DNA from: CALCTE01 sp045627885 | GTDB taxonomy: Bacteria; Bacillota; Clostridia; Oscillospirales; CAG-272 | Reading direction: 5' to 3' | NCBI GenBank assembly: GCA_045627885.1 | Contig: JAZQOM010000051.1 | Location: forward strand, 1-23,306 | DNA: 23,306 bases | Part shown: positions 5,996 through 14,870 of the stretch, piece after piece | Numbering within the stretch: the first letter of the stretch is position 1 | How the letters are laid out: each line of letters begins with the position of its first letter | The notes under the pieces: generated by a model | What the model was told of the DNA's origin: nothing | The model's input: only the letters and a program-made list of their open reading frames with translations | The model's database searches: none | Program-made: the position numbers and the translations under genes

Positions 5996-6895
5996 ATGAA
6001 CAGCATAAAATCATTCTTTGATTTCATCATTTCTCAGATAAAAACGATATCCATTGTTGATATTATAGATATCGTAATAGTGTCGGTACTGATATATTAT
6101 TTCTATGTCTTTATCAAGGGACGACGCGCCGGAAAGCTTGCGATTGGCGTCATACTTTTCTTTGCGCTTCTGTTCATAAGCGATATAACCGGTATGCAGG
6201 TTTTGTATTTCCTTTTGAAAAACTTCGTGCAGGTCGGTCTTATCGCGATAATCATAGTGTTTCAGCCGGAGCTCCGCTCAATGCTTGAACAGGTCGGTGA
6301 GCCTATAAAAAACATAAGCAAAATCACACAGGCGCCGAAAGCAACCATCGAAAGCGCGATAGACAATATATGCGAAGCGGCAAAGGAATTCTCCCTTTCG
6401 AGAACGGGTGCGCTGCTCGTGATTGAAAGACAGACAAAGCTCGGAGATGTTATAAAAACGGGCACGGTTATCGACGCGGAATGCACGCTGTTTCTTATAC
6501 GCAACATATTCTTCAACAAAGCGCCTCTGCACGACGGCGCCGCCATTGTGAGAAACGGCAGACTTTACGCAGCGGGCTGTTTTCTCCCCCTCTCGTCGCA
6601 GGAGATTGACCTGAACCTCGGAACCCGTCACAGAGCAGGACTCGGTATGAGCGAAAACTCCGACGCGTTGGTAATCATTGTTTCGGAAGAGACGGGAAAC
6701 ATAACGATTGCTCAAAACGGAATACTCAAAATATGCAACAACATTCCGGAGCTGAGAACGGAAATGAGAAACCAGCTTATACACGATACATCGGATACCG
6801 CAAAAAGACTTACAGGCAAGATTTTCGGGCAGAAAACCGACAGAGAAAAGGCAGCGATGAGGAGGAAAAAGCAAAATGGAAACAAAAACAAATAA
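5996..6895 (+). CDS. cdaA: Diadenylate cyclase CdaA (DacA)
   Basis: The 299-residue membrane enzyme joins two ATP to make c-di-AMP, the messenger that controls potassium and osmolyte transport and wall homeostasis. Three hydrophobic helices (about 20-40, 47-63, 75-90) are followed by a DisA_N domain with the catalytic DGA motif (180-182 in LHDGAAIV) and GTRHRAG (209-215). Both are intact, so it should be active. The FQPELR motif (89-94) follows the last helix, as in the family. It starts at an ATG after GGGGG (5987-5991). Its stop overlaps cdaR by 20 bases, the classic cdaA-cdaR pair. A basic tail (KTDREKAAMRRKKQNGNKNK) ends the protein. Confidence 0.97.
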   Translation: MNSIKSFFDFIISQIKTISIVDIIDIVIVSVLIYYFYVFIKGRRAGKLAIGVILFFALLFISDITGMQVLYFLLKNFVQVGLIAIIIVFQPELRSMLEQVGEPIKNISKITQAPKATIESAIDNICEAAKEFSLSRTGALLVIERQTKLGDVIKTGTVIDAECTLFLIRNIFFNKAPLHDGAAIVRNGRLYAAGCFLPLSSQEIDLNLGTRHRAGLGMSENSDALVIIVSEETGNITIAQNGILKICNNIPELRTEMRNQLIHDTSDTAKRLTGKIFGQKTDREKAAMRRKKQNGNKNK

Positions 6896-8159
6896 AAAAG
6901 TCGTTCGCCGCAAGCCCGTAAAGCGCCGCTCCAAAAGCCTTGCGCCGAAGATTATTTCCGTGCTTGCCGCAATAGTTCTGTGGTTTTATGTAATGTCTGC
7001 GGAGGCTCCGAATTTCAAACAAAACTTTAACGGCGTATCGGTTGACCTTTACGGCATAGACAAAATAGAAAATACATACGGGCTTTCCGCAATACTCGGA
7101 AGCGACCAGATAATTGATGTTGAGCTTTCCGGAAAGAAAAACATCGTTACATCAATCAAGTCAAGCGATGTTTACGCCTATGTCGATATCAGCCAGATAA
7201 CAAACGCAGGAAGATACACCCTGCCCGTGCAGATTAGCACTCCGTCCGGAGTTACCGTTGCAAGCTTCCACCCCGAAACGATAAGCGTTCACCTCGACAG
7301 GCTGACGACAAAAGAGGTTCAGGTGCAGGCGGTAAAATCGTCCGTTAAGCTTGAAAAGGGACTTTCAATCGGTGATGTGACATTTAACAAAGAGTATGTG
7401 TCCGTCACGGGCCCTGCCGAATTTGTGGACTCTGTTTCCAAGGCACAGATAAAGCTCGACCTCTCGAATATGAAATCGTCGATAGACAACTACACGGATA
7501 CCGTTGTGCTTGTCGATGCAAGCGGCAACGAGATAAGCAATCAGTTTACAAAAATCGTTCCGTCAAGCGTCACCGCATCCGTACCGCTGATAATAACAAA
7601 GGATGTCGCGCTGACCGTCGATTTTACGCACCAATACTTCAACAGCGACAATTCCGAAATAAAAATTGCTCCCGCAACGATATCGGTTTCGATGCCTGTC
7701 GAAATGAGCTCCGAAATATCCTCGATACCGCTTATGTCGATAGACGAAACGCAGATTATCTCGGATACACTGCTTCAGAGCCAGATAATTCTCCCCAAAG
7801 GAGTGACAAACAACTCGGATACGCTTTCTGCGACTGTGGATATCAAGCTCAAGAATCTTGAAAAATCCGTATTTACCGTAGAAAAGAACAAGATAAACAT
7901 ACAGAATATTCCAAACGGCTATACCGCGGAAATACAGACCAAAACGGTATCGTTTGCCGTAAGAGGCCCCGTCGGAACGGTATCGAAAATGAATGCCTCC
8001 GATTTTAAGGTGTCGCTTGATTTGACGGGACACAACACCGAGGGAACATCATCCGTTCCGCTTACCGTAAAAGCTCCGTCAAACGGAGTATATGTTCTGT
8101 CCGGAGAGGGCGAATACAGTCTCCCGACGGTCATGGTAACACTTAAAAAGAAAAAATGA
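6876..8159 (+). CDS. cdaR: CdaR, YbbR-domain regulator of CdaA
   Basis: The protein has 427 residues. After a very basic N-terminus (residues 6-25) there is one transmembrane helix (about 25-42, IISVLAAIVLWFYVMSAE), then an extracytoplasmic region made of several YbbR repeats rich in beta strands (recurring patterns such as TLPVQISTPSGVTVASFHPETI and VSVTGPAEFVDSVSKAQIKLDL). CdaR binds CdaA through the membrane and modulates c-di-AMP synthesis. The start is supported by AGGAGG (6860-6865) ten bases upstream, inside the end of cdaA. The stop overlaps the next gene by ATGA. In Bacilli the next gene is usually glmM; here it is an RseC-like gene. Confidence 0.95.
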   Translation: METKTNKKVVRRKPVKRRSKSLAPKIISVLAAIVLWFYVMSAEAPNFKQNFNGVSVDLYGIDKIENTYGLSAILGSDQIIDVELSGKKNIVTSIKSSDVYAYVDISQITNAGRYTLPVQISTPSGVTVASFHPETISVHLDRLTTKEVQVQAVKSSVKLEKGLSIGDVTFNKEYVSVTGPAEFVDSVSKAQIKLDLSNMKSSIDNYTDTVVLVDASGNEISNQFTKIVPSSVTASVPLIITKDVALTVDFTHQYFNSDNSEIKIAPATISVSMPVEMSSEISSIPLMSIDETQIISDTLLQSQIILPKGVTNNSDTLSATVDIKLKNLEKSVFTVEKNKINIQNIPNGYTAEIQTKTVSFAVRGPVGTVSKMNASDFKVSLDLTGHNTEGTSSVPLTVKAPSNGVYVLSGEGEYSLPTVMVTLKKKK

Positions 8160-8590
8160 CCGGTAAAGTCATAAAAACATCCGGCGCTCTTGCACTTGTG
8201 GAGCAATCCGAAAAGGAGAGCCCCTGCGATATGTGCAAATCCCCGTGCGTTCAAAAGAATTGCAAAAAGACGAAGAAAATTTCTCTTTGGGCTGATAATT
8301 CCGTTTCCGCCGACATCGGCGACACCGTGGAAACCGAAGAAAAGAAAAATTCGTTGACACTCATTTGCGGTGCGCTGTGTTTTGTATTCCCCATCGTTGT
8401 TTCCGTAATATGCTTTGTGCTTACGGGCGGATTTTCCGAGGGATACAGAATTCTTTCGTCATTTATTTCTTTTGTATTGTGCGAAGCAATTTGCGCTGTG
8501 ATATGCTCCGCCGTATCAAAGCGTGTTCCGACTCTTGTAATAACCGCAATAACGCGGAGCAAAGAGCAAATCAACAAAAACGGAGAATGA
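8156..8590 (+). CDS. RseC/MucC-family (SoxR-reducing system RseC-like) membrane protein
   Basis: This 144-residue protein begins with a small domain holding a cysteine cluster (Cys24, Cys27, Cys31, Cys36; CDMCKSPC...C), a common feature of RseC-like proteins, then two transmembrane helices (about 66-90 and 97-118). The family is linked to Rnf-type electron transport and, in Escherichia coli, to reduction of SoxR; in Clostridia the role is not known. The gene starts inside the cdaR stop (ATGA overlap), implying translational coupling, and ends four bases before recJ. No Rnf genes are in the window. The assignment rests on the cysteine spacing, size and topology. Confidence 0.82.
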   Translation: MTGKVIKTSGALALVEQSEKESPCDMCKSPCVQKNCKKTKKISLWADNSVSADIGDTVETEEKKNSLTLICGALCFVFPIVVSVICFVLTGGFSEGYRILSSFISFVLCEAICAVICSAVSKRVPTLVITAITRSKEQINKNGE

Positions 8591-8594
8591 TAAG

Positions 8595-10745
8595 ATGCAT
8601 ACAGGAAGTACCAAAAAAATATGGCATCTCGCGCAATATGACCGCGAAAAAGCCGCAGCGCTTGCCGATACTCTCGGTATATGCACAAACACGGCATCGC
8701 TTTTATGCGTACGCGGCATAGATACGCCCGAAGCTGCCGTGCACTTTCTTAAAAAAGAAAGTTGCTCGTTCTATAATCCTTTTCTTCTGAAGGATATGGA
8801 CAAGGCAGTCGAAAGACTTACAAAAGCAATACGCTCGGGCGAACATATCTGCGTTTACGGTGACTATGATGTTGACGGTATAACGGCAACAAGCCTTATG
8901 TGTCTTTATCTTTCGGATAAAGGTCTTCAGTGCAGCCACTATATTCCCAAAAGAAACAGTGAAGGCTACGGTATGAATCTTACCGCGGTCGAGAACATAG
9001 CAAAAAGCGGCGTCAGCCTTGTTGTTACGGTAGATACCGGCGTTACGGCGGTAGAAGAGATAGAGCGCGGCAAAGAGCTCGGGCTCGATTTTATCGTAAC
9101 CGACCACCACGAATGCAAGGATATAATTCCGGATACGGTCGTGGTAAATCCGTGCAGGCGTGACTGCAATTATCCGTATAAGCATCTTGCGGGCGTGGGC
9201 GTCGTGTTCAAGGTGATATGCGCCGTCGAGATGTCGCTCTGCGGCAAAACGGATGAAATTCCCGTCGCTCTTCTCAAAGAGCTGCTCGAAAAATACGCAC
9301 AGCTCGTCGCACTCGGTACGGTAGCCGATGTAATGCCCGCAACCGACGAAAACAGACTGATAATCAGCATCGGACTTTCGATGATGCAGAATTCACCGGC
9401 TCCGTGGTTCAGCTCTATTCTCGATTACAGCGGCGCAAACGGTCAGAAAAAAGACAAAAAGCCGATAAGCACCGCCACCATAGGATACACGATAGCGCCG
9501 CGCATAAATGCGGCGGGGCGCATAGGCGACGCCGAGGTTGCGGTAAACCTGTTTCTCACAAAATCCAAAGCGGAAGCCGACGCATACGCGGTCGAGCTCT
9601 GCGAGCTGAATAAAAAGCGTCAGCAAATGGAAAACGATATTCTGCAGGAAGCGGAAGCCATGCTTAAAGACGAGCCGGATATGCCGTTCATCGTTCTTGC
9701 GTCGGACAACTGGCATCAGGGTATAATCGGCATAGTCGCTTCAAGAATATCGGAAAAATACTGCCGCCCCTGCATTCTCATTACTTTCTGCGATGAGAAA
9801 ACATTAAACGGAAAAGGCTCCGGCAGAAGCGTGCACGGCGTAAATATTTACGAAGCGCTTGAAAGCTGCAAGGACATATTGATAAAATACGGCGGTCACG
9901 AGCTTGCAGCGGGACTTACGCTTGACAGAAAAAACCTCGCGGAATTTAAGAGAAGAATAAACGAATATACCGCAAATGCCGTAAAAAACAGCTTAACCGA
10001 GACAACGGTGGAGATTGACAGAGAACCGGATACATACGAAATATCCCTCTCCGCGGCAAAAGAACTAAGGTTGCTTGAGCCGTTCGGCTACGGAAATCCC
10101 TCCCCCGTTTTTCTTATAAGCGATGCTGTTATCACGGATATCGTCTCCATGGGCAACGATAAGCATTGCAGATTCATTCTCACCAAAGACGGATGCTCTT
10201 TCCAATCGGTATATTTCAGCGTACCTCTTCCCGAGCTTCCTTTCTGCGCCGGAGATACCGTAGACGCGGTATTTTCGATGGAGGTCAACAACTACAACGG
10301 CTCGGAGCGCCTCCAGCTTATCATAAAAGATATGCGCCCCGGTCGTATGCTTCAGGAAGCAATATGCAGTCAAGAGGTTTTATACGGACGCATAACATCG
10401 CATACGCCCGTCACTGCCGAAGAGCTTGACCAAGCCATTCCGACAAGAGATGATTTCAAAAATGTGTATCTTCACATAATGAGGATGGAGAAAAGCGGCA
10501 TAAAAAAGCTTGACACAAGATATACGGCAAGGCACATATCGGCGCTGTGCGGCACAGATATAGGCATTTGCAAATTCAGAATAATACTTGATATTTTTAA
10601 GGAGAAAGGTCTTATAAGCTTCGAAGATAAAGGCTCGTTCGTTCTCGAACTTACCGGAACGGATGCCCCTGCGCCCGGAGAAAAAATAAATCTGGACGAT
10701 TCGCAGATACTCTGCACACTTCGTGAGCTTAAACGAGGAGTTTGA
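8595..10745 (+). CDS. recJ: Single-stranded-DNA 5'-3' exonuclease RecJ
   Basis: The protein has 716 residues. The DHH phosphoesterase core has DYDVDG (90-95), DTG (147-149) and TDHH (169-172), followed by the APRINAAGR motif (301-309). The DHHA1 domain shows GSGRS (408-412) and GGHELAAG (433-440), and an OB-fold domain lies about 465-575. All metal-binding motifs are present, so it should degrade single-stranded DNA from the 5' end in mismatch, base-excision and recombination repair. A Clostridia-type extension of about 130 residues follows. The ATG at 8595 has GGAG at 8582-8585. Synteny with rel and dtd downstream is common in Clostridia, but the apt gene often found between recJ and rel is missing here. 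Confidence 0.97.
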   Translation: MHTGSTKKIWHLAQYDREKAAALADTLGICTNTASLLCVRGIDTPEAAVHFLKKESCSFYNPFLLKDMDKAVERLTKAIRSGEHICVYGDYDVDGITATSLMCLYLSDKGLQCSHYIPKRNSEGYGMNLTAVENIAKSGVSLVVTVDTGVTAVEEIERGKELGLDFIVTDHHECKDIIPDTVVVNPCRRDCNYPYKHLAGVGVVFKVICAVEMSLCGKTDEIPVALLKELLEKYAQLVALGTVADVMPATDENRLIISIGLSMMQNSPAPWFSSILDYSGANGQKKDKKPISTATIGYTIAPRINAAGRIGDAEVAVNLFLTKSKAEADAYAVELCELNKKRQQMENDILQEAEAMLKDEPDMPFIVLASDNWHQGIIGIVASRISEKYCRPCILITFCDEKTLNGKGSGRSVHGVNIYEALESCKDILIKYGGHELAAGLTLDRKNLAEFKRRINEYTANAVKNSLTETTVEIDREPDTYEISLSAAKELRLLEPFGYGNPSPVFLISDAVITDIVSMGNDKHCRFILTKDGCSFQSVYFSVPLPELPFCAGDTVDAVFSMEVNNYNGSERLQLIIKDMRPGRMLQEAICSQEVLYGRITSHTPVTAEELDQAIPTRDDFKNVYLHIMRMEKSGIKKLDTRYTARHISALCGTDIGICKFRIILDIFKEKGLISFEDKGSFVLELTGTDAPAPGEKINLDDSQILCTLRELKRGV

Positions 10746-10752
10746 TTTTACC

Positions 10753-12939
10753 ATGTCCGACAGTTTTGATGCGTATTGGCGTGCGATAGGCGCCAAGCCG
10801 CAATACGATAAAGAAATGATTAGAAAGGCATTCGAGTTTGCTTCGGATGTCCATTCCGGTCAACAGAGAAAAACGGGTGAGGCGTATATTGTTCACCCCA
10901 TAGCGGTTTCGGAGATAGTGGCAAGGCTCGGACTTGACACAGCTTCGGTGTGCGCCGCGCTTCTGCACGATACAGTGGAAGATTGCGCCGGCGTTACGGC
11001 GGAGCTTGTGGCAAAGAGCACAACAAAGGAAATCGCGTCGCTTGTAGACGGTCTTACCAATCTCACACAGATACCGTTTGAGTCAAAAGAGGAAGAACAC
11101 ATAGAAAACCTCCGCAAAATATTCTTTGCGATGAGCAAGGATATCCGCGTAATATTCGTCAAGCTCGCAGACAGGCTTCACAATATGAGAACGCTGTCCG
11201 CAAAGCCCGAGGCAAAGCAGAGAATAACCGCGCTCGAAACGATGCAGGTATACGCCCCCATCGCCCACCGTCTCGGTATTCAGATAATCAAGCAGGAGCT
11301 TGAAAACCTGTCGCTGCTTTATCTTGACAAAATAGGCTATAACAAGGTGCTCACCTATATCGACCGCAAGTACGGCGAAAGCAGAAGCTTTCTCGAAAAT
11401 ACAAAGCAAAAAGTTGCCGAAGAGCTTGCAAGTCAGGGCATTAAGTGTGACATAGAAGGCAGAGTAAAATCCGTATACAGCATTTACAAGAAGATGTATA
11501 ACTCCAACAAGTCCTTCGACGAAATATACGATTTCTACGCAATAAGAATAATCGTCGAGACAGAGACTGAGTGCTACACGGTTCTCGGTCACATTCACGA
11601 GATGTATAACTCGATGCCCGGCAGATTCAAGGACTATATATCGACGCCGAAGCCGAATATGTATCAGTCACTTCACACAACGGTCATAGGACGCGACGGC
11701 GTTCCGTTTGAGGTTCAGATAAGAACAAAACAGATGCACGAGGTCGCGGAATACGGTATCGCCGCCCATTGGAAATACAAGGACGGTCAGTATGCCGCCG
11801 GAGATTTCGGTGAAAAGCTGAAGTGGATAAGAACTCTGCTTGAAAACGAAAGAGACCCCAACGACCCCGACGAATTCTTCCGTCCGTTCAAGATTGACTT
11901 ATTTGAGGACGAAACATTTGTATTCACGCCGAAGGGCGATGTCATTACTCTGCCGGTCGGCTCGAACTGCATTGACTTTGCTTATGCTATCCACTCGCAG
12001 GTCGGCAACAAGCTGATAGGCGCAAAGGTAAACGGCAATATCGCACCGCTTGATACCGTTTTGCAGACGGGACAGATTGTAGAAGCCATAACAAGCTCCG
12101 GCTCAAAGGGCCCGAGCCGCGACTGGATGAACATAGTCCGCAGCAGTGAAGCGAAAAACAAGATACGCCAATGGTTCAAAAAGGAAATGCGTACCGAGAA
12201 TATCGCGATAGGCAAAGCGGAGATAGACAGAGAGTTCCGCAGCTTCGGCGGCACTGTCACCGAAGCACAGAAAGCCGATATGCTTTCCGAGGTCGTAAAG
12301 AAAACGGGCAGTGTCCGTGATATAGAAGACCTTTACAACGCGATAGGCTACGGCGGACTTTCGCTGACGAAGATAGAGCGCATACTCAAAGAAGAATACG
12401 ACAAGGTCGCAAAGCCCGCTGAAGACAAAGCTCCGATGAAAGCGGAGGATGTCAAGATAAAGAAATTCAAGCCCAAAGGTCACGATATCGTTGTCGAAGG
12501 CATTGAGGGCTGCGAAATAAAGCTTGCACACTGTTGCAATCCCGTCCCCGGCGATGAGGTAACAGGCTTTGTCACAAGAGGCAGAGGCGTCTCAATTCAC
12601 AAAGCGGACTGCCCGAATGTCATTTCCGCAAAGAAACAGAACGCCGAGGACGACAGATGGGTTAAGGTATGGTGGACAAAGGAGAGTCTTGTATCCACGC
12701 AGAACAGCTTTGAAGCGGCGGTGAGCATAAGCGCAAAGCGCAATTTCACGGTTCTTGCAAAGATAACGAATGTGCTCGCCGATATGAAGGTTGCCATAAG
12801 CGCGATAAACACAAGGGAGCTCGAAGAAGACGAATATCTCATATCCCTCGTCATCGTGTGCAAGAATCTCGACCATCTTAAAAATATTTTATCGAGAATT
12901 TCAAATCTCGAAGATGTAATAAATGTAAGAAGAAAATAG
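10753..12939 (+). CDS. rel: Bifunctional (p)ppGpp synthetase/hydrolase Rel
   Basis: The protein has 728 residues. The ATG at 10753 is chosen (AGGAG at 10736-10740, inside recJ, with a longish 12-base spacing); a GTG at 10723 has no ribosome-binding site. The HD hydrolase domain keeps His48, His72-Asp73, Glu76-Asp77 and Asp140 (KLADRLHNM). The synthetase domain keeps GRVKSVYSIYKKM (236-248), Asp260 (IYDFYAIR), the loop RFKD (291-294) and Glu320 (FEVQIRT). RxKD is the basic loop of bifunctional Rel enzymes, so both activities are expected. TGS (about 385-445), a helical and zinc-finger-like region with CCNP, and a C-terminal ACT domain follow. It makes and degrades the starvation alarmone in response to uncharged tRNA on ribosomes. 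dtd begins eight bases after the stop. Confidence 0.97.
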   Translation: MSDSFDAYWRAIGAKPQYDKEMIRKAFEFASDVHSGQQRKTGEAYIVHPIAVSEIVARLGLDTASVCAALLHDTVEDCAGVTAELVAKSTTKEIASLVDGLTNLTQIPFESKEEEHIENLRKIFFAMSKDIRVIFVKLADRLHNMRTLSAKPEAKQRITALETMQVYAPIAHRLGIQIIKQELENLSLLYLDKIGYNKVLTYIDRKYGESRSFLENTKQKVAEELASQGIKCDIEGRVKSVYSIYKKMYNSNKSFDEIYDFYAIRIIVETETECYTVLGHIHEMYNSMPGRFKDYISTPKPNMYQSLHTTVIGRDGVPFEVQIRTKQMHEVAEYGIAAHWKYKDGQYAAGDFGEKLKWIRTLLENERDPNDPDEFFRPFKIDLFEDETFVFTPKGDVITLPVGSNCIDFAYAIHSQVGNKLIGAKVNGNIAPLDTVLQTGQIVEAITSSGSKGPSRDWMNIVRSSEAKNKIRQWFKKEMRTENIAIGKAEIDREFRSFGGTVTEAQKADMLSEVVKKTGSVRDIEDLYNAIGYGGLSLTKIERILKEEYDKVAKPAEDKAPMKAEDVKIKKFKPKGHDIVVEGIEGCEIKLAHCCNPVPGDEVTGFVTRGRGVSIHKADCPNVISAKKQNAEDDRWVKVWWTKESLVSTQNSFEAAVSISAKRNFTVLAKITNVLADMKVAISAINTRELEEDEYLISLVIVCKNLDHLKNILSRISNLEDVINVRRK

Positions 12940-12946
12940 GTGCTAT

Positions 12947-13399
12947 ATGAGGCTTGTAATATGCCGCGTAAATAATGCGGCTCTGACGGTTGACGGTAAG
13001 CCCGTCGCCTCCATACAAAAAGGTTTGTTCTGTCTTCTAGGAGTGGCAGAGGGCGACGACGAAAGACACGCGGACATACTCGCAAAAAAATGCGCGGATA
13101 TGCGAATATTCACAGACGAAAACGACAAAATGAATCTTTCGGTAAAAGACATCGGCGGAAGCATTCTCGTTGAGCCGAACTTTACGCTTTGCGCAAACAT
13201 ATCTCACGGCAACAGACCGGATTTCTTCGGCGCGATGGCGCCGGAGCGCGCAAAAGAGCTGTTTCTTTACTTTGCAAAGAAGCTCGAAGATAACGGAGCT
13301 ACGGTAAAAACCGGAATATTCGGCGCAAATATGCAGACCGAAGCAAGCTTTGACGGGCCCGTGACAATAGTCGCGGAGTCGGATAAACTGCTCAAATGA
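12947..13399 (+). CDS. dtd: D-aminoacyl-tRNA deacylase
   Basis: The 150-residue enzyme frees tRNA from D-amino acids mischarged onto it. The family layout is clear: MRLVICRVNNAALTVDG at the N-terminus, GLFCLLGVAEGD, RIFTDENDKMNLSVKDIGG, TGIFGANM, and the DGPVT motif (136-140) holding the Gly-cisPro that enforces chirality. The usual SQFTL motif reads PNFTL here (residues 77-81): Thr80 is kept but Ser and Gln are replaced by Pro and Asn. AGGTG (12938-12942) precedes the ATG. The stop overlaps the next gene by ATGA. The recJ-rel-dtd-hemZ order is typical of Clostridia. Confidence 0.93.
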   Translation: MRLVICRVNNAALTVDGKPVASIQKGLFCLLGVAEGDDERHADILAKKCADMRIFTDENDKMNLSVKDIGGSILVEPNFTLCANISHGNRPDFFGAMAPERAKELFLYFAKKLEDNGATVKTGIFGANMQTEASFDGPVTIVAESDKLLK

Positions 13400-14847
13400 A
13401 AGAGATAAACCTTGTTGTAAGCGGCGAAGTATCGTCGTACTACGCGCAGACGCTATGCCTTCTCTTGTGGCCGAGAGCCAAATTCCCGCCTCTTGAAGAA
13501 AGCGCTCTGCCGAAGGTCGTGTTCTCCTGCGTAAAAAAAGAGGACGGCTTTTCGGCGGATGTTGAAATCACGCTTGAAAGCGGCGAGGTCGCTGCGGGCA
13601 GCTTTTTTGCACCGTCGGAAGAAAAAATATACATAGAATCAGCCTCTCTCGCCTTGGGCAGAGCATTCATAATCGCGGCTGTAAAATGCGGTATGAAAAT
13701 AAGCCCGTGGGGACTGTTGACGGGCGTGCGTCCGGCAAAGCCGATTCTCTCGGCACTTCTTTCGGGACGCGACACGGAGCATATCAAAAACGCTCTTGAA
13801 GAAAAATATCTTTTGAGTCCGGACAAAGCGGAGCTCTGCACAGAGGTTGCAAAAAACGAATACGCGGTAATAAAAGACATAAAGGCGGACACCTGCAGTA
13901 TCTATATTTCCGTGCCGTTCTGCCCCACAAGATGCTCGTACTGCTCGTTTATTTCTTATGCGCTTCCCAATCTTATGGCGCTTATTCCCGAATATCTCGA
14001 GCATATATGCGCGGATATAGAAAAGGTGTCAAAAGCGGTAAAAAAACTCGGGCTGACCGTATGCTCCGTATATATCGGCGGCGGCACGCCCACAAGCCTT
14101 GACGAAAAACAACTCGAGAGATTATGCGACACGGTTTGCAAATGCTTTGCCGTAAACTCACTTCGTGAGTTTTGCGTAGAAGCCGGCAGACCGGACACAA
14201 TAACCGAAGAAAAGCTGAAGATACTCAAAGCTCACGGCGTGAGCAGAATAAGCATAAATCCGCAGACGCTTCACGACAATACGCTTGAGCTCATCGGCAG
14301 ACGCCACACGGTAAAACAGTTTTACGAAGCCTATGCTCTTGCCGAAAAAATCGGCTTTGACAAAAATGTTGACCTTATCGCAGGACTTCCGTCGGAGACG
14401 GGAGCGGACTTTCTCGAAAGCGTAAACGGAATACTCAGGCTTTCGCCCGAAAATATCACGGTGCACACATTCTGCGTAAAAAAGGCGGCAGACCTTGCGG
14501 CAAAAGAATCCGAAGAGCACGGCGATATCGAAGAATATCAAAAGAAAGCGTACGATGCGATATATTCCGCGGGATATATTCCATACTACACATACAGGCA
14601 GAAAAACGCCGTAAATAATCTCGAAAACACGGGGTTTGCCAAAAAAGGACACGAAGGCGTGTATAATATAATAATGATGGAAGAGACGGGCTCCGTTATC
14701 GGTATCGGAGCAGGCGCTTCCACGAGACTTATAGCAGACGGCGGCAAGCGCCTTGCAAGAACTCTTGCGCCCAAATATCCCTACGAATACAAAAACTTCG
14801 ACATATCCGAAATAATTGATTTTATCAATTCTTTCTACGATAAATAA
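13396..14847 (+). CDS. hemZ: HemZ-type radical SAM coproporphyrinogen dehydrogenase-like protein
   Basis: The protein has 483 residues. An N-terminal domain of about 165 residues, typical of HemZ and including SPWGLLTGVRPAKP, precedes the radical SAM core. The cluster motif is CPTRCSYCSF (Cys176, Cys180, Cys183), with the SAM-binding GGGTPT (228-233) and the ISINPQT motif typical of the HemN/HemZ/HemW group. HemZ is annotated as an oxygen-independent coproporphyrinogen III oxidase, but in many Clostridia without heme synthesis its true substrate is unproven. No other heme genes are in the window. It is coupled to dtd by a 4-base overlap. Confidence 0.9.
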   Translation: MKEINLVVSGEVSSYYAQTLCLLLWPRAKFPPLEESALPKVVFSCVKKEDGFSADVEITLESGEVAAGSFFAPSEEKIYIESASLALGRAFIIAAVKCGMKISPWGLLTGVRPAKPILSALLSGRDTEHIKNALEEKYLLSPDKAELCTEVAKNEYAVIKDIKADTCSIYISVPFCPTRCSYCSFISYALPNLMALIPEYLEHICADIEKVSKAVKKLGLTVCSVYIGGGTPTSLDEKQLERLCDTVCKCFAVNSLREFCVEAGRPDTITEEKLKILKAHGVSRISINPQTLHDNTLELIGRRHTVKQFYEAYALAEKIGFDKNVDLIAGLPSETGADFLESVNGILRLSPENITVHTFCVKKAADLAAKESEEHGDIEEYQKKAYDAIYSAGYIPYYTYRQKNAVNNLENTGFAKKGHEGVYNIIMMEETGSVIGIGAGASTRLIADGGKRLARTLAPKYPYEYKNFDISEIIDFINSFYDK

Positions 14848-14870
14848 TATCTTTTCAGGAGGTTTTATAT

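Noticed and set aside
8595..10745. GdpP-type c-di-AMP phosphodiesterase instead of RecJ
   Set aside because: GdpP has transmembrane helices, PAS and GGDEF domains before DHH/DHHA1. This protein begins directly with the RecJ-type DHH core and has the RecJ APRINAAGR motif.
10723..10752. GTG at 10723 as the rel start
   Set aside because: It has no ribosome-binding site and adds ten residues unlike the family. The ATG at 10753 follows AGGAG.
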